From NCBI RefSeq assembly GCF_003217325.1, contig NZ_QJTI01000001.1, forward strand, positions 62,001-126,000: DNA of 64,000 bases, read 5' to 3'. Position numbers and translations under genes: made by a program. Below the pieces are notes generated by a model. That model saw only the letters and a list, made by a program, of their open reading frames with translations. It was not told where the DNA came from and did not search any database. This document shows, in pieces, positions 34,367 to 43,169 of the stretch. Position 1 is the stretch's first letter. Every line of letters starts with the position of its first letter. This DNA is from Rhodopseudomonas faecalis. GTDB taxonomy: Bacteria > Pseudomonadota > Alphaproteobacteria > Rhizobiales > Xanthobacteraceae.

Positions 34367-34585
34367 GGCGTCCTCGCTCGATGGTTGTCAGAAGCGTTAC
34401 TCGCAACCTTATCTGGCGCCCGCGCGTATTAATACGCGGTTAAGGCGATCTCCAAGTTGCTGATTTTGGCTCGACAATGCCGGCATTAACGGTGCGTTAA
34501 CCATAACTAACCACATTGCCGAGTCATAGGCGCCATTGCGCCGCCAGCGTCCGAGCGGCCGTCTCGCGCGGGAGCGGGGACACAG

Positions 34586-35635
34586 ATGTCGGTCGAAGCA
34601 GCAAATCTCTCAACTACCGCGCTGACACCGGCGCGCGCGCAGGTCGCCGGTGCGATCAAGAACGCCGCTGGCCAGACCGGCACCAGCTTTTCCTATCTGC
34701 TCGCCACCGCGAAAATGGAATCGGATTTCAATCCGACCGCGACCGCGACCACCTCCAGTGCCAAAGGTCTGTTTCAGTTCATCGAACAGACCTGGCTCGG
34801 CACCGTGAAAGAAGCGGGCGCGCACTTTGGCTACGGCCAATATGCCGATGCGATCAGCCGCACGCCGTCCGGCGGCTATACGGTGGCCGACCCAGCCGCG
34901 CGCGCAGAGATTCTCAAGCTGCGCGACGATCCGGTGGCGTCCTCGGCGATGGCCGGGGTGCTGACTCAGTCCAACAGTTTTAAGCTGACCGGCGAGATCG
35001 GCCGCCGCCCGAGCGATGCCGAACTCTACATGGCGCATTTCATGGGCGTCGGCGGCGCCGCCAAGCTGATCAACAGCGCCGAGAGCAATCCCGGCATGCC
35101 CGGCGCGGCGCTGTTTCCCAATGCCGCCGCCGCCAATCAGTCGATCTTTTACGACCGCAGCGGCAATGCCCGCAGCGTGTCGCAAGTCTATGCCGAGCTG
35201 ACCTCGCGCTATGATCGCGCGGTCAATGCATCGTCCACGCAAAACGCGATCGCTGCCAACGGAACGCTGCCGGCGATGGCGAGCAGTTTTGCGCCGGTCG
35301 CCTCAGAGGTCACGGTGGCCGACAACGCCGCGTTCCTGTCGAGACTTCCCGATCTACGCTCCGGCACCAATGCCACGGCGGTGCCGTCGACCAGCACGGC
35401 AACGCCGGTCGCGGCGCGTAGCACATCGCCAGAGCCGATCTTCCGCTCGCTGTACCAGGGCGGGGAGCGCGACCAGCCGGTGTCAAATGCAGTGCAGGAA
35501 TTGTGGGGCAATCGCGCTTCGCTCACCACGACCGCCAACAGCACTAGCGCTGATGGATTGGCACAGCAGCCGACGCTGCGCGCGCCGCAGCCGCTTGATC
35601 TGTTCAGCGATCGCTCCGGCACTTTCAGCGGTTAG
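34586..35635 (+). CDS. Lytic transglycosylase-like protein (SLT domain)
   Basis: A 349-residue protein with an N-terminal SLT-type domain: FSYLLATAKMESDFNPTATA has the catalytic Glu in MESDFNP, followed by SSAKGLFQFIEQTWLGTVKE and AELYMAHFMGVGGAAKLINS. The C-terminal 140 residues are Ser/Thr/Ala-rich. It lacks a signal peptide, like the rod-type flagellar transglycosylases of alphaproteobacteria that leave by the flagellar route; that link is inference. The ATG at 34586 begins MSVEAANLST. A hairpin at 35655-35675 may end its transcript. Confidence 0.85.
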   Translation: MSVEAANLSTTALTPARAQVAGAIKNAAGQTGTSFSYLLATAKMESDFNPTATATTSSAKGLFQFIEQTWLGTVKEAGAHFGYGQYADAISRTPSGGYTVADPAARAEILKLRDDPVASSAMAGVLTQSNSFKLTGEIGRRPSDAELYMAHFMGVGGAAKLINSAESNPGMPGAALFPNAAAANQSIFYDRSGNARSVSQVYAELTSRYDRAVNASSTQNAIAANGTLPAMASSFAPVASEVTVADNAAFLSRLPDLRSGTNATAVPSTSTATPVAARSTSPEPIFRSLYQGGERDQPVSNAVQELWGNRASLTTTANSTSADGLAQQPTLRAPQPLDLFSDRSGTFSG

Positions 35636-35654
35636 TCGTCATCTGATGGACCTT

Positions 35655-35675
35655 CGCGCGTGATCATCACGCGCG
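35655..35675 (+). terminator. Hairpin after the transglycosylase gene
   Basis: CGCGCGTGA (35655-35663) and TCACGCGCG (35667-35675) form a perfect 9-bp stem with a 3-nt loop. It is followed by GGCTCTTGC without a proper U-run. Confidence 0.5.
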
Positions 35676-35837
35676 GGCTCTTGCATTCGGCGCGAATCTT
35701 CAACACGTGGCATCGTTAACGAAACGGCAACAAAGCCAAACGTTTATGGTGAACCCTTTGTTAAGCGTCATGGTTTATGGTGTGTGAATGAGAGGTGGCA
35801 GCGTCGTGTTGCTACAGCCCGTTGCGTCAGTTCACCC

Positions 35838-37013
35838 ATGATCGTTCGGCAGTTCATCAGTTGGATCCGTACGGCTTCGGCGGGCGAACGCGCAGAAGCC
35901 ACGCGCGCCTTGGCGCGGGCCTGGCTAATCTCCGATCTGTCTGACGAGGACCGCGCTGCCGCCGAAGGCGCGCTGTTGATGCTGCTCGACGATCGCTCGC
36001 CGCTGGTGCGACAAGCGATGGCCGAAGTATTTGCGCAGAGCGCCGACGCGCCACCCGCGGTGGTGCGCGCGCTGTCGGTGGATCAGCCCGCGGTCGCACT
36101 GCCTGTCCTGGAATTCTCGCCGCTGCTGATCGACGCCGATCTGGTCGATATCGTCGCCACTGGCAGCTCCGAAGTGCAGTGCGCGGTGGCGCGCCGCGCG
36201 GGGTTGCCTGCGCCGGTCGGCGCCGCGATCGCCGAGGTCGGCAGTGCCGCGGCGGCACTCGAACTGATCGAAAATCCGCACGCGGAACTGGCGCCGTTTT
36301 CCTGGGATCGCATTGTCGAACGCCACGGCCATCTCGCCGCGATCCGCGAGGCGATGCTGGTGCTGGACGATCTGCCATCGGCGACGCGGATGGCGCTGGT
36401 CACCAAGCTGTCCGACACGTTGACGCAGTTCGTGGTGGCGCGGCGTTGGCTCAGCGCGGAGCGTGCCGAGCGCCTGATGGATGAAACGCGCGATCGCTCG
36501 ATCATGCTGGTGGCGTCGCGCTCGCATGAAGACGATATGCTGGCCTTGATGCGGCATCTGCGCGCCACCGGCCATCTCACCGCTGGCCTCATTCTGCGCG
36601 CGCTGCTGTCCGGCAATCTCGATCTGTTCAGCCATGCGCTCGCCGAGCTCGCCGATCTGCCCTGCGCGCGGGTGATGGCGCTGGTGCATGATGGCGCCAG
36701 TGCCAGCCTGAAAGCGCTGCTGAAGCGCGCCGGTCTGCCGGAAGCCACCCATGCCGCGTTCCGCGCGGCGCTGGAAGCGATCCGGGAAATCGGCTTCGTT
36801 GATAGCGAAAGCGGCGCCGCCGGCCTGCAACGGCGCATGGTCGAGCGGGTGCTGACCCGCTGCGAAACCGACGCCGCGGTTGCTGATCCGCTGCTGATCC
36901 TGCTGCGCCGCTTCGCCACCGAGTCGGCGCGCGAAGAGGCCAGCCGGTTCTGCGGTGAATTGCTAGCAGAGGATACGCTGGCTGAGCAAGAACAGCGTTG
37001 GATGGTCGCCTAA
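35838..37013 (+). CDS. DUF2336 domain protein
   Basis: A 391-residue all-helical cytoplasmic protein resembling alphaproteobacterial DUF2336 proteins. It has HEAT-like helices: GALLMLLDDRSPLVRQAMAE, VARRAGLPAPVGAAIAEVGS, MALVTKLSDTLTQFVVARRW. No catalytic motif is seen; such proteins may act as scaffolds. The ATG at 35838 (MIVRQFISWIR) is preferred over an upstream in-frame ATG at 35784. About 150 bp after its stop lies the convergent HPt/response-regulator pair. Confidence 0.8.
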   Translation: MIVRQFISWIRTASAGERAEATRALARAWLISDLSDEDRAAAEGALLMLLDDRSPLVRQAMAEVFAQSADAPPAVVRALSVDQPAVALPVLEFSPLLIDADLVDIVATGSSEVQCAVARRAGLPAPVGAAIAEVGSAAAALELIENPHAELAPFSWDRIVERHGHLAAIREAMLVLDDLPSATRMALVTKLSDTLTQFVVARRWLSAERAERLMDETRDRSIMLVASRSHEDDMLALMRHLRATGHLTAGLILRALLSGNLDLFSHALAELADLPCARVMALVHDGASASLKALLKRAGLPEATHAAFRAALEAIREIGFVDSESGAAGLQRRMVERVLTRCETDAAVADPLLILLRRFATESAREEASRFCGELLAEDTLAEQEQRWMVA

Positions 37014-37031
37014 TTCAACGACACGTGGTTG

Positions 37032-37119
37032 GTCACGCCCGCGCCCTGGTCGCGGGTGCACATGCTCTGAAATATGGAAGACCAAAGACGTCGATGGCCG
37101 GGACGAGCCCGGCCATAAC
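37032..37119 (+). repeat. Interspersed element C, degenerate copy
   Basis: GTCACGCCCGCGCCCTGGTC ... GACGTCGATGGCCGGGACGA ... CCGGCCATAACG resembles the better copies at 61527-61614 and 62932-63018. It lies between the DUF2336 gene and the HPt gene, where transcription converges. Confidence 0.65.
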
Positions 37120-37162
37120 GATTGAACCAGCCGCTATTCGGAGATTAGTCCGCATTCGGAGA

Positions 37163-37738
37163 TTAGTCCGCCGGCACGATGCTCGGCGCCAGAATCGCTT
37201 CCAGATGTTCTGGGCGATCGTGATTGACGGCGGCGAGATACTCGTCGGCGACCGCGCGCAGCCTGCGGCTCAGCTCCTGCTGCACACCGAATTTGTCGAT
37301 ACGGGCGTGCTCGCGCACGATCGCCTGAATCGCCTTGACGTGGTTGTCGATCAGCTCGGTCGGAACTTTGGTGAGATCAGGCGCGTGTTCGATGATGCGG
37401 CACAGGCTGTCGGCGGCGGCAGCGGCGGTCGGATAGCCGAAGGTCGCCGCTTCGCCCTTGATGTCATGGGAGGCGCGAAACAATTCCTCGCGCGTGGTCT
37501 TGGTAAAGCCGTGCTGCTGCACATTGACGTAAGCGTCGGCGAGTCGCTGGCACTCGATCGCCATCCAGTCGCGAAACTCGCTTGATAGTTCGGCCAGCGC
37601 CTGTTCGGCGCGCGCGATCGGATCGTCGTGCTCGTCGCCGCCGATGCGTAGCGCGCCGCGCAGCGGATTGGGCTGGGTGATCACCTGGTGGGTGGCGAAG
37701 GTCTGCACCTGCAGCTCGGTTTTTTTGGCTTTGGCCAT
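37163..37738 (-). CDS. HPt domain protein
   Basis: A 191-residue protein with an HPt-like helical bundle: LFRASHDIKGEAATFGYPTA has His91 in the HxxKG signature expected to carry the phosphoryl group, and LCRIIEHAPDLTKVPTELID continues the bundle. The first 50 residues are polar. It follows the response regulator gene with 8 bp between them, so the two form an operon. No histidine kinase is encoded nearby. The ATG at 37738 lacks a clear ribosome binding site, consistent with coupling. Confidence 0.84.
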   Translation of the reverse strand: MAKAKKTELQVQTFATHQVITQPNPLRGALRIGGDEHDDPIARAEQALAELSSEFRDWMAIECQRLADAYVNVQQHGFTKTTREELFRASHDIKGEAATFGYPTAAAAADSLCRIIEHAPDLTKVPTELIDNHVKAIQAIVREHARIDKFGVQQELSRRLRAVADEYLAAVNHDRPEHLEAILAPSIVPAD

Positions 37739-37746
37739 GGCGGTGG

Positions 37747-38295
37747 TTATCCCGTGACTCGGGCTTTATCGAGCAGCGAGGGTTGGTGAATGGTCTCGGC
37801 TTCGCCGCCGGAGCGGCGCTCAGGACCGATATAGGTATTGGCGTTGGGATTGCGACGGCGATCAGGCCCAAAGTAATTACGGGTCTTGATGAACGGCCGG
37901 GGATTGGCCACGCAATTGAGCACGCGCTGATAGAGGCCCTTGGCCGAAATCGGCTTGGCCAAAAACTCCGTGACGCCAGCGTCGCGCGCCAGCGTCACGC
38001 GGCGCTTTTCCGAATGCGCGGTCAGCATGATGATCGGCGCGAACGGATTGCCCTTGGTGTCCGGCTGCCGGATCATCTGCGACAATTCCAGCCCGTCAAA
38101 AATCGGCATCGCCCAGTCGGTGATCACGATGTCGGGTGCGTACAGGCTGTACATTTCCAGCGCGGTCGCGCCGTCCTCGGCCTCATAGACTTCACGCGCG
38201 CCAAACGAATGCAGCAGCGTGCGCAGGATGCGGCGCATATGCGGATTGTCGTCGCAGACCAGGAATCGAAGTTTGTTGAAGTCGATGCGAAACAT
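37747..38295 (-). CDS. Response regulator, receiver domain with short C-terminal tail
   Basis: A 182-residue protein with a CheY-like receiver: acidic pocket Asp15-Asp16 (LVCDDNPHMRR), phosphoacceptor Asp60 (IVITDWAMPIFDGLE), Thr92 (IIMLTAHSEKRR) and Lys114 (FLAKPISAKG). No DNA-binding or enzymatic output domain follows; the C-terminal 55 residues carry a twice-repeated YxGPxRR motif (NYFGPDRRRNPN, TYIGPERRSGGE). It is probably a phosphorelay or chemotaxis-type signalling intermediate with the HPt protein encoded next. Confidence 0.9.
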   Translation of the reverse strand: MFRIDFNKLRFLVCDDNPHMRRILRTLLHSFGAREVYEAEDGATALEMYSLYAPDIVITDWAMPIFDGLELSQMIRQPDTKGNPFAPIIMLTAHSEKRRVTLARDAGVTEFLAKPISAKGLYQRVLNCVANPRPFIKTRNYFGPDRRRNPNANTYIGPERRSGGEAETIHQPSLLDKARVTG

Positions 38296-38439
38296 GGTTC
38301 GGCCTTGGCGCGCGCCCGGGCAGGGCCGGTATACTCGCCATTAACGATAGGCAAGCGTCGTTAACGAAGCGTTGCGCGGCGGCACGATCGGCCGCGTCTC
38401 GTTCGCACTGCTAACCAGTTGTTAACCAAAGGGCGGCGG

Positions 38440-39219
38440 CTACGGGCCGAACTGCTCGCGCAAGATCCGTTCTTCCAGGCTGTGGCCGGGATCGAACAGC
38501 ATCCGCATCGAGATCTTCTTGTCAGAGATCACCTCGACGCGGCGCACGTTGCGCGCTTCGTCATGATCGGCGACCGCCGCGACCGGGCGCTTGTCGCCCT
38601 CCAGCACCTCGATCACCACAAACGCGCTATTGGGCAGCAGCGCGCCGCGCCAGCGCCGCGGCCTGAACGGGCAGATCGGCGTCAAGGCCAGCAATTGCGC
38701 GTTGATCGGCAGGATCGGCCCTTGCGCCGACAGATTGTAGGCGGTGGAGCCAGCCGGAGTGGCGACCATCACGCCGTCCGCGACCAGCTCGGACATGCGC
38801 TCGCGCTCGTCGATCAGGATGCGCAGCCGCGCGGCCTGATGGGTCTGGCGGAACAGCGCCACTTCATTGATGGCGTGGTGGATGTGCACCTCGCCATTGA
38901 CGTCGGTGGCGCGCATCAACAGCGGATGGATCACGGTGTCGCGTGCCGCGGCCAGCCGGCCACGGAGATCGACCGCGCTGTATTCGTTCATCAGGAAGCC
39001 GACCGTGCCGCGATGCATGCCGTAGATCGGCTTGCCGGTGCGCATATGGTCGTGCAGCGTCTGCAGCATCAAGCCGTCGCCGCCCAGCGCCACGATCACG
39101 TCGGCGTCGGCCGGCTCGACATTGCCATAGGCATCGATCAGCTGCGCCAGCGCCGTTTGCGCCTCTGCGCCGGGACTCGCGACGAAGGCGATCCGGGAGT
39201 AGCGCGAGGGATGAGTCAT
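38440..39219 (-). CDS. nadK: NAD kinase
   Basis: A 259-residue NAD kinase making NADP. The signature [16 protein letters not shown] (GGDG at residues 46-49) and [15 protein letters not shown], the substrate-binding [15 protein letters not shown] and the [17 protein letters not shown]-type stretch (here [20 protein letters not shown]) are present. Length fits the short proteobacterial type. The ATG at 39219 ([12 protein letters not shown]) is chosen; an open frame continues about 150 bp upstream with an unlikely Arg-rich sequence. It is divergent from a lipoprotein gene. Confidence 0.95.
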   Translation of the reverse strand: MTHPSRYSRIAFVASPGAEAQTALAQLIDAYGNVEPADADVIVALGGDGLMLQTLHDHMRTGKPIYGMHRGTVGFLMNEYSAVDLRGRLAAARDTVIHPLLMRATDVNGEVHIHHAINEVALFRQTHQAARLRILIDERERMSELVADGVMVATPAGSTAYNLSAQGPILPINAQLLALTPICPFRPRRWRGALLPNSAFVVIEVLEGDKRPVAAVADHDEARNVRRVEVISDKKISMRMLFDPGHSLEERILREQFGP

Positions 39220-39424
39220 TGGGAGCAGCCTTTGCGAGCGGCGGCGAGGGGTAGAACGCTGCCGTGCTCTATACGACCTGCCGGGCGATTGTCGAGACGG
39301 TAGTCGGTCGCGTGCCGGCGTCGTGCCCGGCGCAGTGCGACCGCTGGTCGCTACCGTCGTTGGCAATTCACTTTGTCCGTGTGACGGTCTATGACGGCCA
39401 AAAGGGGCAAACGACGCGGGTTCT

Positions 39425-39853
39425 GTGGTGAAAGTGGCATTTCCGACCTTCCGTCATGCGATGCTGGGCCCGGCCGCGTTGCTGGCGTTGGCGCTTGCAG
39501 GCTGCGGCGCCGGCAGCGGTCTGACGGTGCCGACCGAAGGCGCGAACCAGCCGTTTCCGCAAAATTTCCGGGCCGAGCTGCTGGCGTTCTATAAAACCTA
39601 TCTCACCAATCCGGTCGGCGTGCGCGAAGCGGCGCTGGCCGAGCCGGTGTTGCGCAAGGTCGGCGGCCGGCCGCGTTATGTCGCCTGCGTGCGTTACAAT
39701 GCGCGCCAGTCCGACGGCCGGCTGCGCGGTTTGCAGGAGCAGGCGGTGGTGTTCGTCGATGGCCGGCTCGACCGCGCGGTCGACGACACCGAGGAACTGT
39801 GCGGCGGCGTCAGCTACGCCCCGTTTGCCGATCTCGAGAAATTGACGCGCTGA
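39425..39853 (+). CDS. Putative lipoprotein of unknown function
   Basis: A 142-residue protein with a signal peptide ending in a lipobox ([17 protein letters not shown]). The mature part, [20 protein letters not shown], then [15 protein letters not shown] and [14 protein letters not shown], has two more cysteines and a conserved-looking small fold. Start is GTG 39425 or the adjacent GTG 39428; neither has a strong ribosome binding site. Function unknown. It is upstream of, and parallel to, an Omp31-like gene, 170 bp apart. Confidence 0.78.
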   Translation: MVKVAFPTFRHAMLGPAALLALALAGCGAGSGLTVPTEGANQPFPQNFRAELLAFYKTYLTNPVGVREAALAEPVLRKVGGRPRYVACVRYNARQSDGRLRGLQEQAVVFVDGRLDRAVDDTEELCGGVSYAPFADLEKLTR

Positions 39854-40026
39854 GCGCCAGCCGGACCGGCGCGCGGCGCAAAATCCTCCAAAGCGCAAAA
39901 TCGTCACGGCGGTGAACCTTCCGGGCCGTGAAGCAACCAAATCAAAGACAGGTTGTTGTGTGACTCGTCCATAGCCGCCGTTCCGTGAGGCGGCAGCTGG
40001 CGTGGTCAAGCGTGAAGGGGAGCCCG

Positions 40027-40731
40027 ATGACGAAGCTTCTGCTCGGTGCAGCCGCTGCGCTGATGCTGGCGGCTCCGGCGTTGGCGGCCGATCTGCCGCG
40101 CCCCACCGCCGCCGCCCCGGCCTCGGCGCCGGAGGCGGTTTACAACTGGACCGGCTTTTATGTCGGCGGCCAGCTCGGCGGTGCCTTCGCCGGCAGCGAC
40201 ACCATTGTCGGCAGCGACGGCCGGTTGCTGGCCGGCGTGCAGGGCGGTGCCGACTTTAATTTTGCGCGCAACTGGGTGATCGGCGTCGAGGCGCAATATA
40301 GCTGGCTGCCGAGCAACAGCAGCGGCAGTCTGCTGTATCCCGGCGGCACGCTGCTGACCGAGGACACCAGCGGTATCGGCTCGGTGACCGGCCGGCTCGG
40401 CTATAGCTGGGGCCCGGCGCTGCTCTATGGCAAGGGCGGCTATGCGTTCCGCGACAACAGTTTGAGCGCGAGCGTCGCCGGCGTGGCGCAGCCGATCACC
40501 GCCAGTGGCAATAAGCGCGATGGCTACACCATCGGCGGCGGCCTGGAATATCTGTTTGCGCCGAACTGGTCGGCCAAGGTCGAGTATCAGTACTACAATT
40601 TCGGCAACACCACGGTGAGCAGCGGTCCGGCCGAACTGGTCGGCACCAACATCCGTAACGACGAACACACCGTCAAAGCCGGCGTGAACTATCGCTTCGG
40701 CTGGGGCGGGCCGCCGGTCACGAGGTACTAA
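40027..40731 (+). CDS. Omp31/Omp25-like outer-membrane beta-barrel protein
   Basis: A 234-residue eight-stranded barrel protein typical of Rhizobiales. Signal peptide MTKLLLGAAAALMLAAPALA is followed by ADLPRP and the family start YNWTGFYVGGQLGGAFAGSD; VGYSWGPALLYGKGGYAF-type strands and the C-terminus VKAGVNYRFGW complete the barrel. It is a structural or immunogenic surface protein. The ATG at 40027 has AGGGGAG upstream. It is probably monocistronic. Confidence 0.92.
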   Translation: MTKLLLGAAAALMLAAPALAADLPRPTAAAPASAPEAVYNWTGFYVGGQLGGAFAGSDTIVGSDGRLLAGVQGGADFNFARNWVIGVEAQYSWLPSNSSGSLLYPGGTLLTEDTSGIGSVTGRLGYSWGPALLYGKGGYAFRDNSLSASVAGVAQPITASGNKRDGYTIGGGLEYLFAPNWSAKVEYQYYNFGNTTVSSGPAELVGTNIRNDEHTVKAGVNYRFGWGGPPVTRY

Positions 40732-40944
40732 CGCGCATCTCATCAGCCCCCTGCATCAGCAGGCTTTGGCCTGAACCTGTCACGGCACGCGCTCGAGTTA
40801 CGTGCTGAGCTTGGGAGCGGGCAGGCGGCTACTGCCAGGGCTGGTGGCGGTTGGAAGCGAGAATCAAACGTAAACGAGTTCTGAATCTGCAAAAAAATAA
40901 GCTGCGGGACTCTTGACACCGAATCGCCCGATCATCTGCAGGCA

Positions 40945-41052
40945 ATGAACACGATCTCACCAAACTATCCCAACGGACTGGCCGCAGGTCTGGCGCTTGG
41001 ACTGTTTGCGGCCTGTATCGTCAATGTGCTGGCGCTTTGGTCGCTGGTGTAA
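40945..41052 (+). CDS. Very small hydrophobic protein (35 aa)
   Basis: A 35-residue frame, MNTISPNYPNGLAAGLALGL, then FAACIVNVLALWSLV and a TAA stop. It is one membrane helix with a short polar N-terminus. GCAGG lies just before the ATG. No homolog is known to me; the helix-like composition in an otherwise empty region makes it a credible small membrane protein. Confidence 0.5.
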   Translation: MNTISPNYPNGLAAGLALGLFAACIVNVLALWSLV

Positions 41053-41169
41053 CAGCGCGGCCAGCGCGGGGTGCCCTCGGGCGGCCTGCCATCTGCCGCG
41101 TTGGCTCAATGCGCGCCGAACCAGGCACGATGCTGTCGCGGCGAGATGCGCCGCGGCACAAGCGGGCGT

Positions 41170-41316
41170 TCAGTCCGTGATCAGGTAGAGAAAGCAGGAG
41201 ATCCCGGCGGCGTAGCTGATGGTCAGCGTCACCAGGATTTTCATCAAGCGCCGGTAGCTCTGCGCGCCTGCCGAGTCCTGACCTGTCATGAACTCGTGAA
41301 GAATGTGCCGCTGCAT
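41170..41316 (-). CDS. Small membrane protein (48 aa)
   Basis: A 48-residue frame on the minus strand: MQRHILHEFMTGQDSAGAQS, then YRRLMKILVTLTISYAAGIS and CFLYLITD. A soluble amphipathic N-terminus precedes one membrane helix. GGAGGCTCCC before the ATG provides a strong ribosome binding site, which raises confidence that it is translated. Function unknown. Confidence 0.62.
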   Translation of the reverse strand: MQRHILHEFMTGQDSAGAQSYRRLMKILVTLTISYAAGISCFLYLITD

Positions 41317-41580
41317 GGGAGCCTCCGTAGGTGCGCCATGGAATCAGCGGCGCGAGTCGCCGTCAAGGGCGCCGTCTCGCGCTGCACGCGGCGGTCGCAG
41401 AGGCTGGGCCGGGGAGATGGTTTTCCACACGCCGATAGAGCTGCCGTTTGGTCATAAAGCTCTGAACGGTAGGAAGTATCCGATTCTTATCAACAGTTTT
41501 TCCACATCTATGAATGATGCGGCCGAGCCGCCATGCAGAGGCTATCGGCGAGGACTTGCTTTAGTGGAGATGCACCGAGG

Positions 41581-41880
41581 CTACTTCCTCGGACGTCGCA
41601 GGAATGCAGTGATGCTGACGCTGATTGCAGTACTGCCGCCAATGACCGCTGCGGTAATGAATGCACCCTCCGCAATGGCGAAGGCGACGACGCCAAACAC
41701 GATGATTGCGAAAAGTCCGGCCAAGAACTGCCCAATGTGGGTGTCGCGGACAATCAAACGTGCATCGCGATCTTCCAAGGTGTGCCTGTGCTCGGCCTCT
41801 TTCTCGAACTGGTCGATGATCCTGGCCGCTGAACCTGGAACAATTCGATCAAACTCCTCCAGTGCTCCTGGAGGAGGCAA
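41581..41880 (-). CDS. DUF2335 membrane protein, 5' end unclear
   Basis: At least 99 residues. LPPPGALEEFDRIVPGSAAR, then QFEKEAEHRHTLEDRDAR, then two membrane helices (IGQFLAGLFAIIVFGVVAFA, FITAAVIGGSTAISVSITAF) match DUF2335 proteins. The start is TTG at 41880 with AAGG a few bases upstream; family members usually have more residues before the PPP motif, and the frame upstream is open (SCIRGPRSPAGKVPLPPP) but offers no ATG. It may be a truncated copy. The region is less GC-rich than its neighbours and close to tRNA-Thr. Confidence 0.6.
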   Translation of the reverse strand: MPPPGALEEFDRIVPGSAARIIDQFEKEAEHRHTLEDRDARLIVRDTHIGQFLAGLFAIIVFGVVAFAIAEGAFITAAVIGGSTAISVSITAFLRRPRK

Positions 41881-41978
41881 AGGGACCTTGCCAGCCGGCG
41901 ATCGTGGTCCTCTGATGCATGACGGTTTTTGACTGCTGGTTAGGCTGGGTCGTGTCCGCCGGAGAATTGGAGGGCTTT

Positions 41979-42188
41979 CTACTGCGCCGACTCACGTTCT
42001 TTGACTTTCCTGACCGCGCGCTCCATGTCGCCGCCCAGCCGAGCCCAATCGCCACGAAGAGCTTCGGCGGCGGTTTTTCGTGGTGCCGGCTTGCGACGCT
42101 CGGACATCGTAAGAGTGCCCATTTGCGCAATGCCCTGCACGAAACTGTCGGCTACGCGACCGGCTGCTGCACGGATGGTCTTGGTCAC
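41979..42188 (-). CDS. Small basic protein, unknown function
   Basis: A 69-residue protein (TKTIRAAAGRVADSFVQGIA, MSERRKPAPRKTAAEALRGD, MERAVRKVKERESAQ), rich in Lys/Arg and Glu. The start is GTG at 42188 with GGGAGAG closely upstream. It lies upstream of the DUF2335 gene on the same strand. No domain recognised. Confidence 0.55.
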   Translation of the reverse strand: MTKTIRAAAGRVADSFVQGIAQMGTLTMSERRKPAPRKTAAEALRGDWARLGGDMERAVRKVKERESAQ

Positions 42189-42357
42189 AAGTCTCTCCCT
42201 GAGATGGAGCTATTCGTAGCAAACCATAGCATCAAGGCATAGTTTCGATTTGGTAGCGCGCGGAAGGGTCACATAGACAGGCGTGACGGGGGCTGGTCCT
42301 GTCAGACGTCTTTTTGGCAAGCTGGTCGTGAAAGTCTAATTATTGCAAATAGATAAA

Positions 42358-42432
42358 TGGTGCCGGCGGAGAGGATCGAACTCCCGACCTTCGGTTTACA
42401 AAACCGCTGCACTACCGCTGTGCTACGCCGGC
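42358..42432 (-). tRNA. tRNA-Thr (anticodon UGU)
   Basis: A 75-nt tRNA on the minus strand including encoded CCA. Acceptor arms GCCGGCG/CGCCGGC pair perfectly; the anticodon is TGT (complement of 42398-42400) in the loop TTTGTAA; the T-arm is GGGAG TTCGATC CTCTC. The 27-43 base pair of the anticodon stem is a G-A mismatch. AT-rich sequence follows its 3' end. Confidence 0.95.
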
Positions 42433-42689
42433 GCGCCCGCACAGCTAGCAGCGTACTGCGCTGCCGACAAGACGCTGGCCGGGATTTGTGCCGGCGGGGC
42501 CGCTTGAGGCCGTCGGTGGGCGGCCGCATCCCTGCGCCAGCAGCATTATCGCCCATCGGCCACGTTTCGCCACAGCGACCGCGGCGGTGCCCAGCCACGG
42601 CCCGTTAGCCTTACCGGCAGGTCGTTCGCGCCCCTTAACGCATCTTGAGCTGATTGCGGCTACCATCCGCGGGGCATGAGGAGACTGTG

Positions 42690-43136
42690 ATGCGGGCAGC
42701 GCTGACGGTGGCGGTGTGGATCGGCTCGGCGCTCGGCGCAGCCGCGCTGGAGAGCGGTCCGCAGATCGTGATTCCCGGTCGGCCCGGCGTGCCGATCATC
42801 ATCAACGGCCGCGATGCCTCTTACGCCGTGATCGAAGGCGATTGGGGGCTGGCGCGCGGCAATAAGGTGCAGCCCACCATCTATGGCGGCCGGCGCGTGC
42901 CGCCGCTCAATGTCGGCCATTACTATCCGGGTGCCACCGGCGAACAGGTCGGCTATGGCCGCCTTGAAATCGAGCCGCCGGAAAACCGCAAGCTGCCGAA
43001 ACCGGCCGAGAGTTTTCACCAGTCATGGTCGGCAGAATCGGCGCCGCCGATGCCGCAGCCGATGGTCGAACCGCCGCCGGTGATCCTGGCGCCGGAGCTG
43101 CCAGGGCCGCGGCGTGATTTTCGGCCGCGCAACTGA
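42690..43136 (+). CDS. Secreted Pro-rich protein, unknown function
   Basis: A 148-residue protein with a signal peptide (MRAALTVAVWIGSALGAAAL). The mature part begins SGPQIVIPGRPGVPIIINGR and continues YAVIEGDWGLARGNKVQPTI, PPLNVGHYYPGATGEQVGYG, then a Pro-rich tail. No enzymatic motif. The ATG at 42690 has GAGGAG upstream. It lies 33 bp upstream of another secreted protein gene, so the two may be cotranscribed. Confidence 0.75.
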   Translation: MRAALTVAVWIGSALGAAALESGPQIVIPGRPGVPIIINGRDASYAVIEGDWGLARGNKVQPTIYGGRRVPPLNVGHYYPGATGEQVGYGRLEIEPPENRKLPKPAESFHQSWSAESAPPMPQPMVEPPPVILAPELPGPRRDFRPRN

Positions 43137-43169
43137 ACCAGCACCACCATGACCGACAGGAGAGAGTAC

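Noticed and set aside
42302-42598. Open frames across tRNA-Thr
   Set aside because: They read through a well-formed tRNA gene.
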